Assembly (NCBI GenBank): GCA_016710095.1
Contig: JADJLL010000002.1
Span: forward strand, 124,001 to 188,000
Direction of reading: 5' to 3'
DNA length: 64,000 bases
Source: Candidatus Eiseniibacteriota bacterium
GTDB taxonomy: Bacteria > Eisenbacteria > RBG-16-71-46
How positions within the stretch are numbered: the stretch's first letter is position 1; each line of letters starts with the position of its first letter. The notes below the pieces were generated by a model, which worked only from the letters and a program-made list of their open reading frames with translations, searched no databases and had not been told where the DNA came from. Below are positions 37,195 to 45,327 of the stretch, piece after piece. The translations under genes were made by a program, and so were the position numbers.

Positions 37195-37204
37195 TTTTCG
37201 CCTC

Positions 37205-37972
37205 ATGGCCCCCGATCCCACGACCCTGCCCGTGCCCATTCCGGTTTCCGCCGGCCTCATCGATCCCGCCGTCGTCGCCATCGTGGTGCCGGCATGGAAC
37301 GAAACCGGCAAGATCGGCGCTGTCGTGCGCAAGGTCCCGCGCCGTTGGGCCGCGACCGTCATCGTCGTGGACGACTGCTCGCAGGACGACACGGCGGGCG
37401 AGGCCCGCGCGGCCGGCGCCGAAGTCGTCATCCGGCACGAGACGAATCGCGGTGTCGGGGCGGCCATCCGCACCGGACTGCTCGAGGCGAAGCGCCGCGG
37501 CATGCGCTACGCCGCCGTGCTCTCGGGCGACGACCAGCACGAGCCGGACGAACTGCCGCGCATCCTCGGGCCGCTGTTCTCCGGCGAGGCGGATCTCGTG
37601 CAGGGCTCGCGCTGGCTGCCCGGTGGAGCGACGCCCGGTATCCCGCCTTCCCGCCGGTGGTTGACCCAGCTCTATCCGCTGCTCTTCCGCCTGACGAGCG
37701 GCTTCCCCGTCACCGACGGCACGAACGGCATGCGCGCGTTCCGGCTCGACCTGCTCGACGACCCGGCCATCCGGCTCGAGCAGGACTGGCTCGACCGCTA
37801 CGAACTCGAACCGTACCTGTTGTTCCAGGTGGTGCGTGGCCGATACCGGGTGCGCGAAGCGCCGGTCACCGTCCGATACCACTCGCGCGGCACCACGAAG
37901 ATGCGGTTGCTCCAGGACGGTTGGCGCATTCTTCGACCACTCGTGTTCCTTCGTTTCGGGCTGCGCAAGTAG
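37205..37972 (+). CDS. Family 2 glycosyltransferase
   Basis: A 255-residue GT2 enzyme. VAIVVPAWNETGKIGAV is the first strand; VVDDCSQDDTAGEA and LSGDDQHEPDEL give nucleotide and metal motifs, and DGTNGMRAFRLDLL is the late acceptor-side motif of polyprenol-phosphate hexose synthase relatives. No clear membrane helices at the C-terminus, so it is a soluble or peripheral type. ATG 37205 is the only sensible start; no ribosome-binding site, but an extended -10 box sits just upstream. It opens the + strand run with the epimerase 37 bp downstream. Confidence 0.87.
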   Translation: MAPDPTTLPVPIPVSAGLIDPAVVAIVVPAWNETGKIGAVVRKVPRRWAATVIVVDDCSQDDTAGEARAAGAEVVIRHETNRGVGAAIRTGLLEAKRRGMRYAAVLSGDDQHEPDELPRILGPLFSGEADLVQGSRWLPGGATPGIPPSRRWLTQLYPLLFRLTSGFPVTDGTNGMRAFRLDLLDDPAIRLEQDWLDRYELEPYLLFQVVRGRYRVREAPVTVRYHSRGTTKMRLLQDGWRILRPLVFLRFGLRK

Positions 37973-38009
37973 ACGCGGGCTCGCGCCCCTCGGGCGCCGG
38001 GAGATTGAC

Positions 38010-38967
38010 GTGATCGTGCTCGAAAACAAGCCCGTGCTCGTGACCGGTGGCGCCGGTTTCGTCGGCAGCAATCTCGTGCGCCGGCTGATTCGCGAAGGGG
38101 CGAAGGTCACCGTGCTCGACGACCTGTTCACGGGTTCGCTCGACAACCTGCCGCCGTCGGGCTTCGAGTTCATCGAGGGTTCGGTGTGCGACGCGGCGCT
38201 GATCGACAAGGTCGTGCCCGAGCACGCGGTGATCTTCCACATGGCCGCGCGCAACATCATCGTGAGCACGAAGAACCCGCGCGAAGATTTCGAGTCGAAC
38301 ATCGGCGGCACGCTCAACGTGCTCATGGCCGCGCGGAACTCGAAGGTCGAGCGCATCCTCTACACGTCGAGCACGTCGGTGTACGGCAATCCGCGCTACC
38401 TGCCCATCAACGAGGACGACCGCCTGTCGCTGCTGACGCCGTACGCGGTGTCGAAGCTGGGCGGCGAGAACTACTGCATGGCGTTCTACGAATCGTACGG
38501 CCTGCCGACGACCGCGGTGCGCTACCTCGAACGTCTACGGACCCGGCCAGGATCCGTCGAACCCGTACTGCGGCGTGGTCGCCAAGTTCATCGAGGCGCT
38601 GTTCGAGGGGCGCTCGCCCATCATCCACGGCGACGGCAACCAGACGCGCGACTTCACGTTCGTGGACGACGCGGTCGAAGCCACGATCGCCGCCGCGCGT
38701 TCCGACCGCGCGCTGGGCGAGGTCTTCAACGTCGGCACGGGCGTCGAGACGCGCGTGAACGAGCTGGTCGCGACGCTCATCAAGGTGACCGGCGCGAACG
38801 TCGAGGCGACGCATTCCGATCGCCGCGACATCGACAACATCCGCCGCCGGGTCGTGAACATCGAGAAGACGCGCCGCGCGCTGCGCTGGGTGCCGGAAGT
38901 GACGCTCGAGAAGGGGCTGCGCCGCACGGTCGAGTGGCAGCGTGAACGGACCCCGAGCGGCGCATGA
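38010..38967 (+). CDS. NAD-dependent nucleotide-sugar epimerase/dehydratase (one frameshift)
   Basis: Extended SDR of about 318 residues. VTGGAGFVGSNLVRRL binds NAD; DDLFTGSLDNL follows; TSSTSVYG and YAVSKLGGENY give the catalytic Ser and Tyr-x3-Lys. After an extra C at about 38527 the frame resumes with NVYGPGQDPSNPY and FTFVDDAVEATIA. This pattern is that of UDP-glucose/UDP-GlcNAc 4-epimerase-like enzymes. GTG 38010 is chosen because CGGGAGA lies 8-14 bp upstream and the Rossmann motif comes directly after. The stop overlaps the methyltransferase start (ATGA). Exact substrate is unknown. Confidence 0.87.
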
Positions 38968-39807
38968 GCGGACGGCCCGAGAGAGAAGAAACGCGGAGCG
39001 CCGCCGAGGTGCTCCGGCGATCCCGCTATCGCGAGAAGTTCATCGAGCTGACCCTCGACCAGCGCGAGAACGGTTCGTCGCGCGCGCTCCTCGAGCAGGA
39101 GTGGCGCTATCTCGGGCCGCTGTTCGCCTCGCTCCCGGATGGCGCGCCGATTCTCGACCTCGCCTGTGGCTCCGGGCCGCACACGCTCGCGTGGGCGGAG
39201 CGTGGCTTTCGCGTCACCGGCATTGACTTCGATCACGACCTCCTCGTCGCCGGCCGCCGCCGTGTCTCCGAAGCCGCGCCGGACGCGCCCGCGCCCGTGT
39301 GGACGTGCGGCGACGCGACCCGCCTGCCCTACGTGGCCGGCAGCTTCGACGCGGTGTTCTGCAACTCGCTGCTCGAGCACGTGCCCGCGTGGGAGAGCGT
39401 GCTTTCCGAGGCGTCGCGCGTGCTGCGCCCGGGCGGAGTGTTCGTGATGTACACGACGAACCGCACGTGCCCGCTGCAGCAGGAAGTGAATCACTTCCCG
39501 TTCTACTCGTGGCTGCCCGGACCCGATCCAGCGGCGCGTGCTCGCGTGGATCATGAAGCACCGGCGCGATCTCGTGAACTTCACGGACTTCCCGGCCGTG
39601 AACTGGTTCACGTTCCCGGCGATGTCGGAAGCCTTCCGCCGCCACGGTCTCGAACCGCTCGACCGTATCGACCTGATGGCGCGCCGCGGTGACGGTGGCG
39701 CGAAGGGCGCCGTCGTGCAGGCCATGCATCGCACGCCCGTGCTCAAGTGGCCCTACTACCTGTACGCCATCTCCATGGGCCTGTACGGGGTGAAGCGCTC
39801 CGGATGA
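38964..39807 (+). CDS. Class I SAM-dependent methyltransferase (one frameshift)
   Basis: About 280 residues. ILDLACGSGPHTLAWAERG is motif I for S-adenosylmethionine; VTGIDFD, GDATRLPYVAGSFDAVFCNSLLEHV and LRPGGVFVMYTTN are motifs II to post-III of ubiE/Methyltransf_11-type enzymes. A one-base insertion near 39516 separates the last 95 residues (AWIMKHRRDLVNFTDFPAVNWF). ATG 38964 overlaps the epimerase stop and TGA 39807 overlaps the MBOAT start, so it is fully coupled. It may methylate a sugar, a lipid carrier or the glycan terminus; terminal methylation is a known way to stop chain growth but is only a guess here. Confidence 0.82.
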
Positions 39808-41222
39808 GCTTCGTCAGCCTCGTCTTCCTCGCCTTCATCGGGATCTTCTATCCGCTCTACCGGCTGCTGCCGCACCGCGGACAGAATCACCTGCTGCTGG
39901 CCGGAAGCCTGCTCTTCTACGGCTGGTGGGACTGGCGCTTCCTCTTCCTGCTGATCGGCACGTCCACGCTCGACTGGTTCGTCGGGCTCAAGCTGGGCGA
40001 GATCGCCGACGACGCGCGCCGCAAGCGCTGGCTCGTCGCCTCGCTCACCGCGAACCTCACCGTGCTGGGGTTCTTCAAGTACTTCAACTTCTTCGCCGAT
40101 TCGTTCGCGCACGTGCTCAGCCTCGCGGGCCTGCACGCGAGCTGGACGACGCTGCACATCGTGCTGCCGATCGGCATCTCGTTCTACACGTTCCAGTCCA
40201 TGAGCTACACGATCGACGTGTACCGGCGTCACCTGAAGCCGGGGAAGGACTACTTCGAGTTCCTCACGTTCGTGTCGTTCTTCCCCCAGCTCGTGGCCGG
40301 TCCGATCGAACGCGCGGTCACGCTGCTGCCACGCGTGCAGAGCCCGCGTCGCGTGACGTGGGACGGTTTCACGCGCGGCATGTACCTCATCCTGCTCGGT
40401 CTCGTGAAGAAGGCCGCGATCTCCGACGGCGTCGCGGGCTCGGTCGACGCGATCTACAACCGTGCGGGCGCGGTCTCCGGCGCCGACGTCACGGTGGCGA
40501 CGTGGCTGTTCGCGATCCAGATCTACGGTGACTTCGCCGGCTATTCCGACATCGCACGCGGCCTCGCGAAGCTGCTCGGCTTCGACCTCATCACGAACTT
40601 CGACCAGCCGTACTTCGCCGTGAATCCGAGCGATTTCTGGCGCCGCTGGCACATCTCGCTGTCCACGTGGCTGCGCGACTACCTCTACGTGCCGCTCGGC
40701 GGAAACCGTGGCAGCACGGCGATGACCTATCGCAACCTCATGCTCACGATGGGGCTCGGCGGGCTGTGGCACGGCGCCGCGTGGAACTACATCCTGTGGG
40801 GCATCTACCAGGGCGGCATCCTCTGCGCGCACCGCCTCTGGACCGGCGGTCGCAAGGCCGCCTCGCACGCCGCGACGTGGCTCCACCAGCTGCGCTTCGC
40901 GATCACCGTGCTGCTGTTCTTCCAGGTGACGTGCTACGGCTGGCTGCTCTTCCGCGCGCGCTCGTTCTCGCAGATCGCGACGTACACCGCCGCGCTCTTC
41001 ACGGCGCCGGGGCCGCTCACCGTGCCGCTGCCGACGCTGCCCGCCGTGATCGGCACCGTCGTGCTGCTCGCGCTCGAAGTCCTGCAGTGGCGCGCGCGCG
41101 ACGTGCACTTCTACCGCGCGTGGCCTTCACCTGTGCGCGGCGCGCTCTACGCCGGACTCCTGCTGCTCGTGTGCATGGGGCTCGGCAACACGTCCACTCA
41201 GTTCATCTACTTCCAGTTCTGA
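39804..41222 (+). CDS. MBOAT family O-acyltransferase (AlgI-like)
   Basis: An intact 472-residue membrane protein. FYGWWDWRFLFLL and LPIGISFYTFQSMSYTIDVYR are typical AlgI/DltB-like stretches; WRRWHISLSTWLRDYLYVPLGG follows, and His323 in GLGGLWHGAAWNY matches the invariant catalytic His of MBOAT enzymes at nearly the AlgI position. It passes an acetyl or other acyl group through the membrane to a periplasmic partner that O-acylates the polysaccharide. The next gene, 2 bp after the stop, is a plausible partner. ATG 39804 overlaps the methyltransferase stop. Confidence 0.95.
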   Translation: MSFVSLVFLAFIGIFYPLYRLLPHRGQNHLLLAGSLLFYGWWDWRFLFLLIGTSTLDWFVGLKLGEIADDARRKRWLVASLTANLTVLGFFKYFNFFADSFAHVLSLAGLHASWTTLHIVLPIGISFYTFQSMSYTIDVYRRHLKPGKDYFEFLTFVSFFPQLVAGPIERAVTLLPRVQSPRRVTWDGFTRGMYLILLGLVKKAAISDGVAGSVDAIYNRAGAVSGADVTVATWLFAIQIYGDFAGYSDIARGLAKLLGFDLITNFDQPYFAVNPSDFWRRWHISLSTWLRDYLYVPLGGNRGSTAMTYRNLMLTMGLGGLWHGAAWNYILWGIYQGGILCAHRLWTGGRKAASHAATWLHQLRFAITVLLFFQVTCYGWLLFRARSFSQIATYTAALFTAPGPLTVPLPTLPAVIGTVVLLALEVLQWRARDVHFYRAWPSPVRGALYAGLLLLVCMGLGNTSTQFIYFQF

Positions 41223-41224
41223 CC

Positions 41225-42374
41225 ATGAACGCGCCCGCGAAGACCTCGCCGATTCCCGACTGGCTCGCCACGCTGCTGTGGACGGCCGTGGCGTTCGTCG
41301 TCTTCGACCAGGCCCTCGATCGCGCATTTCCGATGCCGGCGGATCCCGCCGTGCCGCCGGGGCGTGTCGCGAGCTATCTCGACGCCGGGCGCTCGGTCGA
41401 GGCCAAGCTGCGCCGCATGCTCGGGGAAGACGACACGCACGCCGCGCCCGTCACGCTCTCCGGCTGGGTGGACCCGGTGCGGTGGCCTGCCGACCGGCCA
41501 CTCGAGCCTGGCCGCCGCTCGCTGACGGTGTTCGGGCCGTCGTTCGCGCTCGCGATCGGGGACACGCTCGCCTCGAGCAATCCCGAGTGGCAGTTCCGCG
41601 CCCGCGGTGGCCCCGCCGCGCCGGTCTCGCACGTCTTCGCGCTGTGGCGCGTCGACCGGCGGCGCGTCCACTCGGACGCCGCCGTGCTCGGCATCCTCGC
41701 CTCGAGCCTTCGCGGCGTGAACGCGGCCTCCGGCGCCACGTGGATGTTCGAGAGCCCGTACCCGTACTCGTACCCGCGCTGGCGCGCCGAGGGCGACTCG
41801 GTGGTGGGAGACTGGCCGAGCCTCGCGTGCTCCGACTCGATGCGCGCCGCGCTCGCATCTCCCGGGCGCTGGAGCGCCTACGGTCGCGAACTCGCGCGCA
41901 CCGACGCGTGGTACCGCCCGTCGCTCTTCCATGCGTCGTGGCTCGACCATTCGGTCGCGTTCCGCCTGCTCCGCAAGGCGTGGGCGCAGCGCGAGAACCG
42001 TCTCATGACCGCGAAGCTCCACGATCGTCACGGATTCCTGCCCGGGGCCGAGGGCGTGCGCACCGCGCAGGCGCTGGCCGTGCAGTTCACGCGCGAAGTG
42101 CGCGCCGACGGCGGCGTGCCGGTCGTGCTGCTGATCGAGGACCGCGGCTACGACGACCATCTCGAGCGCGCGCTCGGCGCGTCGCTGCGGGCGGCCGGAG
42201 TGCCCTTACCTGTCCACACACACGATCGCGCCGCCGGGTGACGCGGGCACTTTCACCGCCGATGCCCACTTCCGGGGCGAGCTGAACCAGCGCCTGGCCG
42301 CCGCCGTGGACTCCCTGATCCGCATGCAGGCGGCCCCTTCGGAAGGAATCCGCGAGGAAACCCTCCCGCGATGA
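41225..42374 (+). CDS. SGNH/AlgJ-like periplasmic partner of the MBOAT acyltransferase (one frameshift)
   Basis: ATG 41225 opens a 382-residue protein after correcting a one-base error near 42205-42209. An N-terminal hydrophobic segment (LLWTAVAFVVFDQAL) suggests a signal anchor. LTVFGPSFALAIGD at residues 101-114 occupies the place of the GDS nucleophile block, with Ser106 as nucleophile candidate, and after the frame correction DAHF near the C-terminus can supply the Asp/His pair of SGNH esterases/acyltransferases. The Asp of the GDS motif is replaced by Pro. Position directly after an AlgI-like MBOAT is that of AlgJ/PatB-type partners. Without the correction the protein ends early at 42241. 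Confidence 0.6.
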
Positions 42375-42383
42375 AATCTGCCG

Positions 42384-42413
42384 TTGAAGTGCCTGTCAGG
42401 GCCTTGCTAACCT
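42384..42413 (+). promoter_or_regulatory. Candidate promoter of the PGT operon
   Basis: TTGAAG (42384-42389), 18-bp spacer, TAACCT (42408-42413), preceded by the stop of the SGNH-like gene. Initiation here would give a leader of about 280 nt before the phosphoglycosyl transferase. Confidence 0.4.
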
Positions 42414-42648
42414 GATGTCCGTAGGCGGCAGTCCCAGCCGCCGGAAGTCCCACACGGAGAGAGCCCACCACGATCCCTTGCGAACTGTGTTGCGCACGAC
42501 GAGCAGCATCGGACGGCCCCCTCGGGCGGTCCGGGTTGAAGTGAAGCCGGGTAACACATCTCAGGAACAGACATCTTGGTGATCCCCCAGTCGCTCGTGC
42601 TCGAACAGTCCAGCGAATCATCGAACGGATGAAGCGAGTGTCGTGAAG

Positions 42649-42680
42649 CCGAGGGGCAGTGCGTGCCTTTCGGTTTTCTC
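42649..42680 (+). terminator. Attenuator-like intrinsic terminator in the PGT leader
   Basis: In RNA a 10-bp stem (42649-42658 with 42664-42673, two G-U wobbles, arm CCGAGGGGCA) closes a 5-nt loop and is followed at once by UUUUCUC (42674-42680). It ends only about 24 nt before ATG 42704, which leaves no space for another promoter before that start. Confidence 0.6.
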
Positions 42681-42703
42681 GTATCGGGCGGCGACAACTG
42701 AGA

Positions 42704-43657
42704 ATGGCCCCGATGGACCCCGACATCCTCTCGTCCGCAGGTGAGGCAGCTTCCAGTAGACCGGACTGGCAGCCCTCGGTCGAACATCCGGCAAGGGACA
42801 ACGACTCCGTGGAATCGACAACGCCGACCGGAGCGACTCTCCCGTCGCGGCTGCAGTCCAGTGCCGTGCGGGCGCCCATCTGGTCAAAGCCAGCCAACGG
42901 TGCCGCTCACGCGGCTCCGCACACGGCGGGCTTCGCGAATGGACATGCTCGGCCCCGCGTCACGACGCACGCGTCCTCGCACGGCCCCCGCGCCGCGTCG
43001 CTGGCCGCGAGTGTCGCACCCGTTCTCCCGTTCGAGACCCCGGTCGCCGCGGGCTTCTACCTCCGCTTCGGCAAACGCGCGCTCGACATCGCCGGCGCAC
43101 TCGTCGCGCTGATCCTCGCGGCGCCGATCGTGGCGGTCATCGCCGCGCTCATCCGCCTCGAGTCGCGCGGCCCGGTCTTCTACAAGTCGGTGCGCGTCGG
43201 TCGCGGTGGACGCCCGTTCACCTTCTACAAGCTCCGCTCGATGGTGAAGGACGCCGATCGCAAGCGTCACAACATCGCGCACATGAACGAGGCGGACGGC
43301 CCGATCTTCAAGATCGCGCGCGATCCGCGCATCACGCGCGTCGGGCGTTTCATCCGCACGACGAGCCTCGACGAGATCCCGCAGTTCTACAATGTCCTCA
43401 TCGGAGACATGAGCCTCGTCGGCCCGCGTCCTCCGATCCCCGAGGAAGTCGCGCAGTACGAGCCATGGCAGCTCCGCCGTCTCGACGTGCGTCCCGGCAT
43501 CACCTGCCTGTGGCAGATCAGCGGCCGCAGCCGCATCGGCTTCCAGGAGTGGATGCGTCTCGACCTCGAGTACATCAAGCACCAGTCCTTCGGGCTCGAC
43601 CTCAAGATCCTGCTGCGCACCATTCCCGCCGTGCTGTCCCGAGAGGGAGCGTACTGA
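42704..43657 (+). CDS. Undecaprenyl-phosphate phosphoglycosyl transferase (bacterial sugar transferase)
   Basis: 317 residues. The first 115 are Pro/Ala/Ser-rich and probably disordered; then FGKRALDIAGALVALILAAPIV is the re-entrant membrane helix and GPVFYKSVRVGRGGRPFTFYKLRSM, TSLDEIPQFYNVLIGDMSLVGPRP and RPGITCLWQISGR are the catalytic blocks of WbaP/WcaJ/PglC-type enzymes, the Asp-Glu in SLDEIPQ being catalytic. It transfers a sugar-1-phosphate to undecaprenyl phosphate, starting repeat-unit assembly. Start ATG 42704 (or 42713) is uncertain; later starts in the disordered part are possible. A long leader with an attenuator-like hairpin precedes it. Confidence 0.92.
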   Translation: MAPMDPDILSSAGEAASSRPDWQPSVEHPARDNDSVESTTPTGATLPSRLQSSAVRAPIWSKPANGAAHAAPHTAGFANGHARPRVTTHASSHGPRAASLAASVAPVLPFETPVAAGFYLRFGKRALDIAGALVALILAAPIVAVIAALIRLESRGPVFYKSVRVGRGGRPFTFYKLRSMVKDADRKRHNIAHMNEADGPIFKIARDPRITRVGRFIRTTSLDEIPQFYNVLIGDMSLVGPRPPIPEEVAQYEPWQLRRLDVRPGITCLWQISGRSRIGFQEWMRLDLEYIKHQSFGLDLKILLRTIPAVLSREGAY

Positions 43658-43661
43658 GGGA

Positions 43662-45248
43662 GTGTCCACTCCGAACCGGCGAGCGCGGCCGGCCGCAGAG
43701 CTTTCCATCCCATCTTCCACATCGGCCCAGTTCCGCATGATCGCCGCCGCCACCTTCGTGGCGGCGGCTCTGCGGCTTTTCCGGCTGGGGCACCAGAGCC
43801 TGTGGATCGACGAGATCTTCACGTGGTACTCGGCCGGCATGGGCGGCGCGCTGTCGCTGAAGGACCTGCTCGAGAACGTGCACGGTCCGCTCTACAGCCT
43901 GCTGCTCCACCTGTGGACGAGCGTCGCGGGCGACGCCGAATGGGCGATGCGCTTTCCGAGCGCGGTCGCCGGCGTGCTCACGGTGCCCGCGTTCGCGTGG
44001 CTCGCGGGACGCTGGCTCGGGCGTGACGCGGTGACACCCGCCGCGTGGCTCGCCGCGGGTTCGCCGTTCCTCGTGTGGTACTCGCAGGAAGCGCGCAACT
44101 ACTCGCTGCTCGTGCTGTGCGTGTGCGCGAGCGCCGCCGCGCTGCTCGAACTGCAGCGCCGCTGCGACCTCGCGGGAGTCGGGCGCTACCTGGGGCTCGC
44201 GGCGATGGCGATGCTGTCGAACCTCTCGTTCGCGCTGCTCGCGCCTCTGCACCTGCGCTGGTGGCTCGCCGGCGATCCGGCCACCCGCCCGGCCCGGCTG
44301 CGCTCGCTCGCCGTCACCGCGGGCGTGATGCTGCTCGTGGCCGCGCCCTGGTTCGGCTCGATCGCGCGCACGTGGGACTGGCGCCGGCTCCAGCCCGAGC
44401 GGGGCGCCGTCGCGGGGGAGACCGCGCTGCGCGGATCCACGACGTTCCATGCGGCCGCCGTGCCGTTCGCCCTGCACGCGTTCGCCGTCGGGTACACGCT
44501 CGGGCCGAGCCTCCGGGAACTGCGCTCCCACGCCGGGGCGGAGACCCTGAAGCGCCACGCCGGCGAGCTCGCCCTCGTCACCCTCGTCTTCGGGGCGCTC
44601 GGGGCGGCCGGAATCGTGGCGCTGGCGAGACGGAAGCGGCTGGCCGATACACTCTTGTGGCTCGTCGCACCGGGGCTGCTCGTCAGCTACTTTGCGGCCC
44701 AGAACTTCAAGGTCTTCCATCCGCGCTACCTCGCCGTCTCCCTGCCGTGCGTGCTGCTCGTGCTCGCGGCCGGGTTCGCGTCGTTGTCGCCGCGGCTGCG
44801 CAGGATCGCCACGGTGGCGGTGGCCGCGCTGTGGAGCGTTTCGCTGTACCAGCACTATTTCGTGGCGGACTACGCGCGCGAGGACTATCGCGGCGCGTTG
44901 GCCGTCGTGCGCGCGCAGGTGGCGCCGGGCGAGCAGGTGCTGGCGATGGGTTCGGAGGATCCCGTGCAGTTCTACGCGCGGGGCCTGAAGGTGGACCGGC
45001 TGTGGCTCGGGCACGTGGAGCAGCCCGGCGTCATGCCGGCGAAGTTCGCAGCGAAGTTGTCGCAGGCCGGTGGAACGTGGGTGGTCTTGAGCCGGGCCGA
45101 GGATCTCGACCCGCAGGACACCTTCGCCCGCTGGTTGGAGCAGACGTATCCGCGTGCCGGACGCTGGTCGCGTCCCGGTGTGCGGGTGTGGCACGTCACC
45201 GGGTCGGACCGGGCCGCCGAGGCTCCGTCCACGCCCGCCGTGCCTTGA
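43662..45248 (+). CDS. GT39/ArnT-like membrane glycosyltransferase
   Basis: A clean 528-residue protein with about 12 hydrophobic segments. LGHQSLWIDEIFTWYSA in the first periplasmic loop carries the Asp-Glu pair of the GT39/PMT_2 family, and NVHGPLYSLLLHLW and YSQEARNYSLLVL fit the same family. It would move a sugar from a polyprenyl-phosphate donor to a glycan or lipid on the outer face. GTG 43662 is preceded by GAGGGA, only 4 bp after the PGT stop; ATG 43737 is an alternative start that keeps all helices. A soluble C-terminal tail of about 120 residues follows the last helix. Confidence 0.8.
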   Translation: MSTPNRRARPAAELSIPSSTSAQFRMIAAATFVAAALRLFRLGHQSLWIDEIFTWYSAGMGGALSLKDLLENVHGPLYSLLLHLWTSVAGDAEWAMRFPSAVAGVLTVPAFAWLAGRWLGRDAVTPAAWLAAGSPFLVWYSQEARNYSLLVLCVCASAAALLELQRRCDLAGVGRYLGLAAMAMLSNLSFALLAPLHLRWWLAGDPATRPARLRSLAVTAGVMLLVAAPWFGSIARTWDWRRLQPERGAVAGETALRGSTTFHAAAVPFALHAFAVGYTLGPSLRELRSHAGAETLKRHAGELALVTLVFGALGAAGIVALARRKRLADTLLWLVAPGLLVSYFAAQNFKVFHPRYLAVSLPCVLLVLAAGFASLSPRLRRIATVAVAALWSVSLYQHYFVADYAREDYRGALAVVRAQVAPGEQVLAMGSEDPVQFYARGLKVDRLWLGHVEQPGVMPAKFAAKLSQAGGTWVVLSRAEDLDPQDTFARWLEQTYPRAGRWSRPGVRVWHVTGSDRAAEAPSTPAVP

Positions 45249-45327
45249 CCCTTCATCGAGTCGAACGCGGAGCGCATCAGGCGGCCCCCCGGCAACACCG
45301 CCTTCACCGCTCCGGAGGGAATCGGAC

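Larger units (their letters stand above)
42375..42703. other. Long structured leader upstream of the phosphoglycosyl transferase
   Basis: 329 bp without a gene. It holds a promoter candidate, two internal hairpins (42424-42442: 6-bp perfect stem GGCGGC/GCCGCC; 42510-42533: 9 of 10 pairs around CCTC) and a terminator-like hairpin just before the start codon. It is less GC-rich and contains AT-rich patches unlike neighbours. It does not match the conserved cores of c-di-GMP, cobalamin or SAM riboswitches that I checked by eye. Confidence 0.6.

Noticed and set aside
42375..42703. A c-di-GMP (GEMM) riboswitch in the leader
   Set aside because: AGCCGGGTAACAC resembles the GEMM 3' end, but the conserved A-rich core and tetraloop-receptor segments are missing.
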